Shown piece by piece: positions 63,346 to 64,000 of a stretch of DNA of 64,000 bases. The first letter of the stretch is position 1, and each line of letters starts with the position of its first letter. The position numbers and the translations under genes were made by a program. This stretch comes from Chloroflexota bacterium (lineage in GTDB: Bacteria; Chloroflexota; Anaerolineae; Aggregatilineales; Aggregatilineaceae): positions 1 to 64,000 of the forward strand of contig JAAYCM010000030.1 in NCBI GenBank assembly GCA_012729765.1. Direction: 5' to 3'. The notes under the pieces are model-generated. The model did no database searches, was not told the DNA's origin, and worked only from the letters and a program-made list of their open reading frames with translations.

Positions 63346-64000
63346 CTACGTCGCGCGGGAATCGTACTCGCAGCGGTACACCCGGTAGGCATCGATGCGG
63401 TTGATCGTGGCGCAGTGGTCGCTCACGAAGTCGTACACCGCGCTCAGATCGGCCACGTCGCGCCGCCCCCCAGACACCCACCACGCCGCCCGCATATACG
63501 GATCGAGCGGGGGGATGCGGTCCCCGTCGTTCAGGGTGGCATCCACGATCAGCGCCGGCTGGTTCGCTTCCAGGTCGTCTACAAACTGGTCGATATTCTC
63601 CTGGCTGTATTCACCCGGCACGATCAGCGGGTAGCCATAGTGGAAGCGCGACGGGCTGGGCCGCTGCGTCTGGAAGTTGAGCATACTCGACGCGCCCCAG
63701 ATCAGCACGCTGTCTTCCGGGGACGTGGTTTCCGTGATGTAATCCTTCAGCGGGTGCTCGATCTCATCCCCCAGCGGGTTCGAGCCGGTCACGATCATCT
63801 GCCCGATCAGCGTCACCGGCAGCCACAGCACCGTCACCAGCACGATATACGCCCAGGTCGCCAGCCGCAGCGCGCGCTCCCGCCGCTGCCGGGGCCGGAA
63901 GTTCGCCAGCCGCTTGAGCGCGGGCATCGACAGCAGCACGAAGGCCGGCATCGGCGTGATGAAATAGTGCGCGTAGCCGATGTCACCCGCCCGGTTGGAG
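63346..64000 (-). CDS. C-terminal part of a large membrane protein (glycosyltransferase-like), cut by window end
   Basis: The frame is open to the window edge, so the gene starts beyond 64000. The visible C-terminal 217 residues show a GDIGYAHYF segment, two hydrophobic helices (PAFVLLSMPA and ATWAYIVLVTVLWLPV) and a soluble end of about 140 residues with VLIWGASSMLNFQ, LIVDATLNDGD and a final YDFVSDHC...YRVYRC. This resembles the end of PMT/ArnT-type membrane glycosyltransferases with an outer C-terminal domain, but the catalytic part is not in the window. A terminator follows the stop codon. Confidence 0.7.
   Translation of the reverse strand, partial: SNRAGDIGYAHYFITPMPAFVLLSMPALKRLANFRPRQRRERALRLATWAYIVLVTVLWLPVTLIGQMIVTGSNPLGDEIEHPLKDYITETTSPEDSVLIWGASSMLNFQTQRPSPSRFHYGYPLIVPGEYSQENIDQFVDDLEANQPALIVDATLNDGDRIPPLDPYMRAAWWVSGGRRDVADLSAVYDFVSDHCATINRIDAYRVYRCEYDSRAT

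Overview
The window looks like a chromosomal segment of a high-GC, probably monoderm bacterium, most likely a member of the Chloroflexota (Anaerolineae-like). This is an inference. It rests on the GC-rich codon use, the Thr/Pro-rich secreted and lipoproteins, a sortase with an LPATG-type substrate, the absence of any outer-membrane or LPS gene, and the mix of gene families. No rRNA, phage integrase, transposase or CRISPR array was seen. About 54 protein genes and two tRNA genes (Gly-CCC, Gln-CTG) are supported.

Layout. 0-8 kb: tRNA-Gly, a PP2C-like phosphatase, a sugar-nucleotide pair (nucleotidyltransferase, then phosphohexomutase), a rhomboid protease, a stand-alone receiver protein, tRNA m1A methyltransferase and ribosomal protein L25. 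8-22 kb: cell-envelope genes, namely a TPR/lytic transglycosylase lipoprotein with a promoter that predicts a leaderless mRNA, a secreted Pro/Thr-rich protein, a YyaL-type thioredoxin-domain protein, OsmC, an L,D-transpeptidase, a sortase with its LPATG surface substrate, and a six-hairpin glycosidase. 22-31 kb: aldehyde dehydrogenase, tRNA-Gln, a degenerate receiver protein, DegV, a membrane protein, divergent GluRS and GlnRS, and an orphan Dam-type methylase. 31-42 kb: the shape and division cluster, all on the minus strand in the order mreB-mreC-mreD-mrdA-minC-minD-minE-rodA, followed upstream by a second phosphohexomutase. 42-56 kb: VOC protein, MFS exporter, an operon of an alpha/beta hydrolase, two twin lipoproteins and an HExxH peptidase, a small basic protein, an unusual Hsp100 ATPase, a response regulator, TilS, a UPF0316 protein and two small proteins. 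56.8-58.2 kb: a two-gene, AT-richer island encoding a TIR-like (Cap12/PF10137-type) protein and a small protein with a ferredoxin-fold-like pattern. 58-64 kb: a PPC-domain protein, a NERD-domain membrane protein, two paralogous receiver proteins, an ABM-domain protein, a soluble histidine kinase and the end of a large membrane protein.

Two things stand out. First, the TIR-like protein and its translationally coupled partner form a candidate defence module that matches no complete system I can name, because no cyclase, ThsA, STING or SAVED partner is nearby. Second, a family of roughly 170-190 bp palindromic elements is scattered through nearly every wide intergenic gap (about 14 recognisable copies). 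The best copies have CTAG at the ends, a terminal inverted repeat TGTTATGCA/TGCATAACA, and a C-rich/G-rich core that can fold into nested hairpins. Several abut or overlap the stop codon of the upstream gene. One copy carries a different core between the same ends, which suggests a modular non-autonomous mobile element or an exapted 3' end structure.
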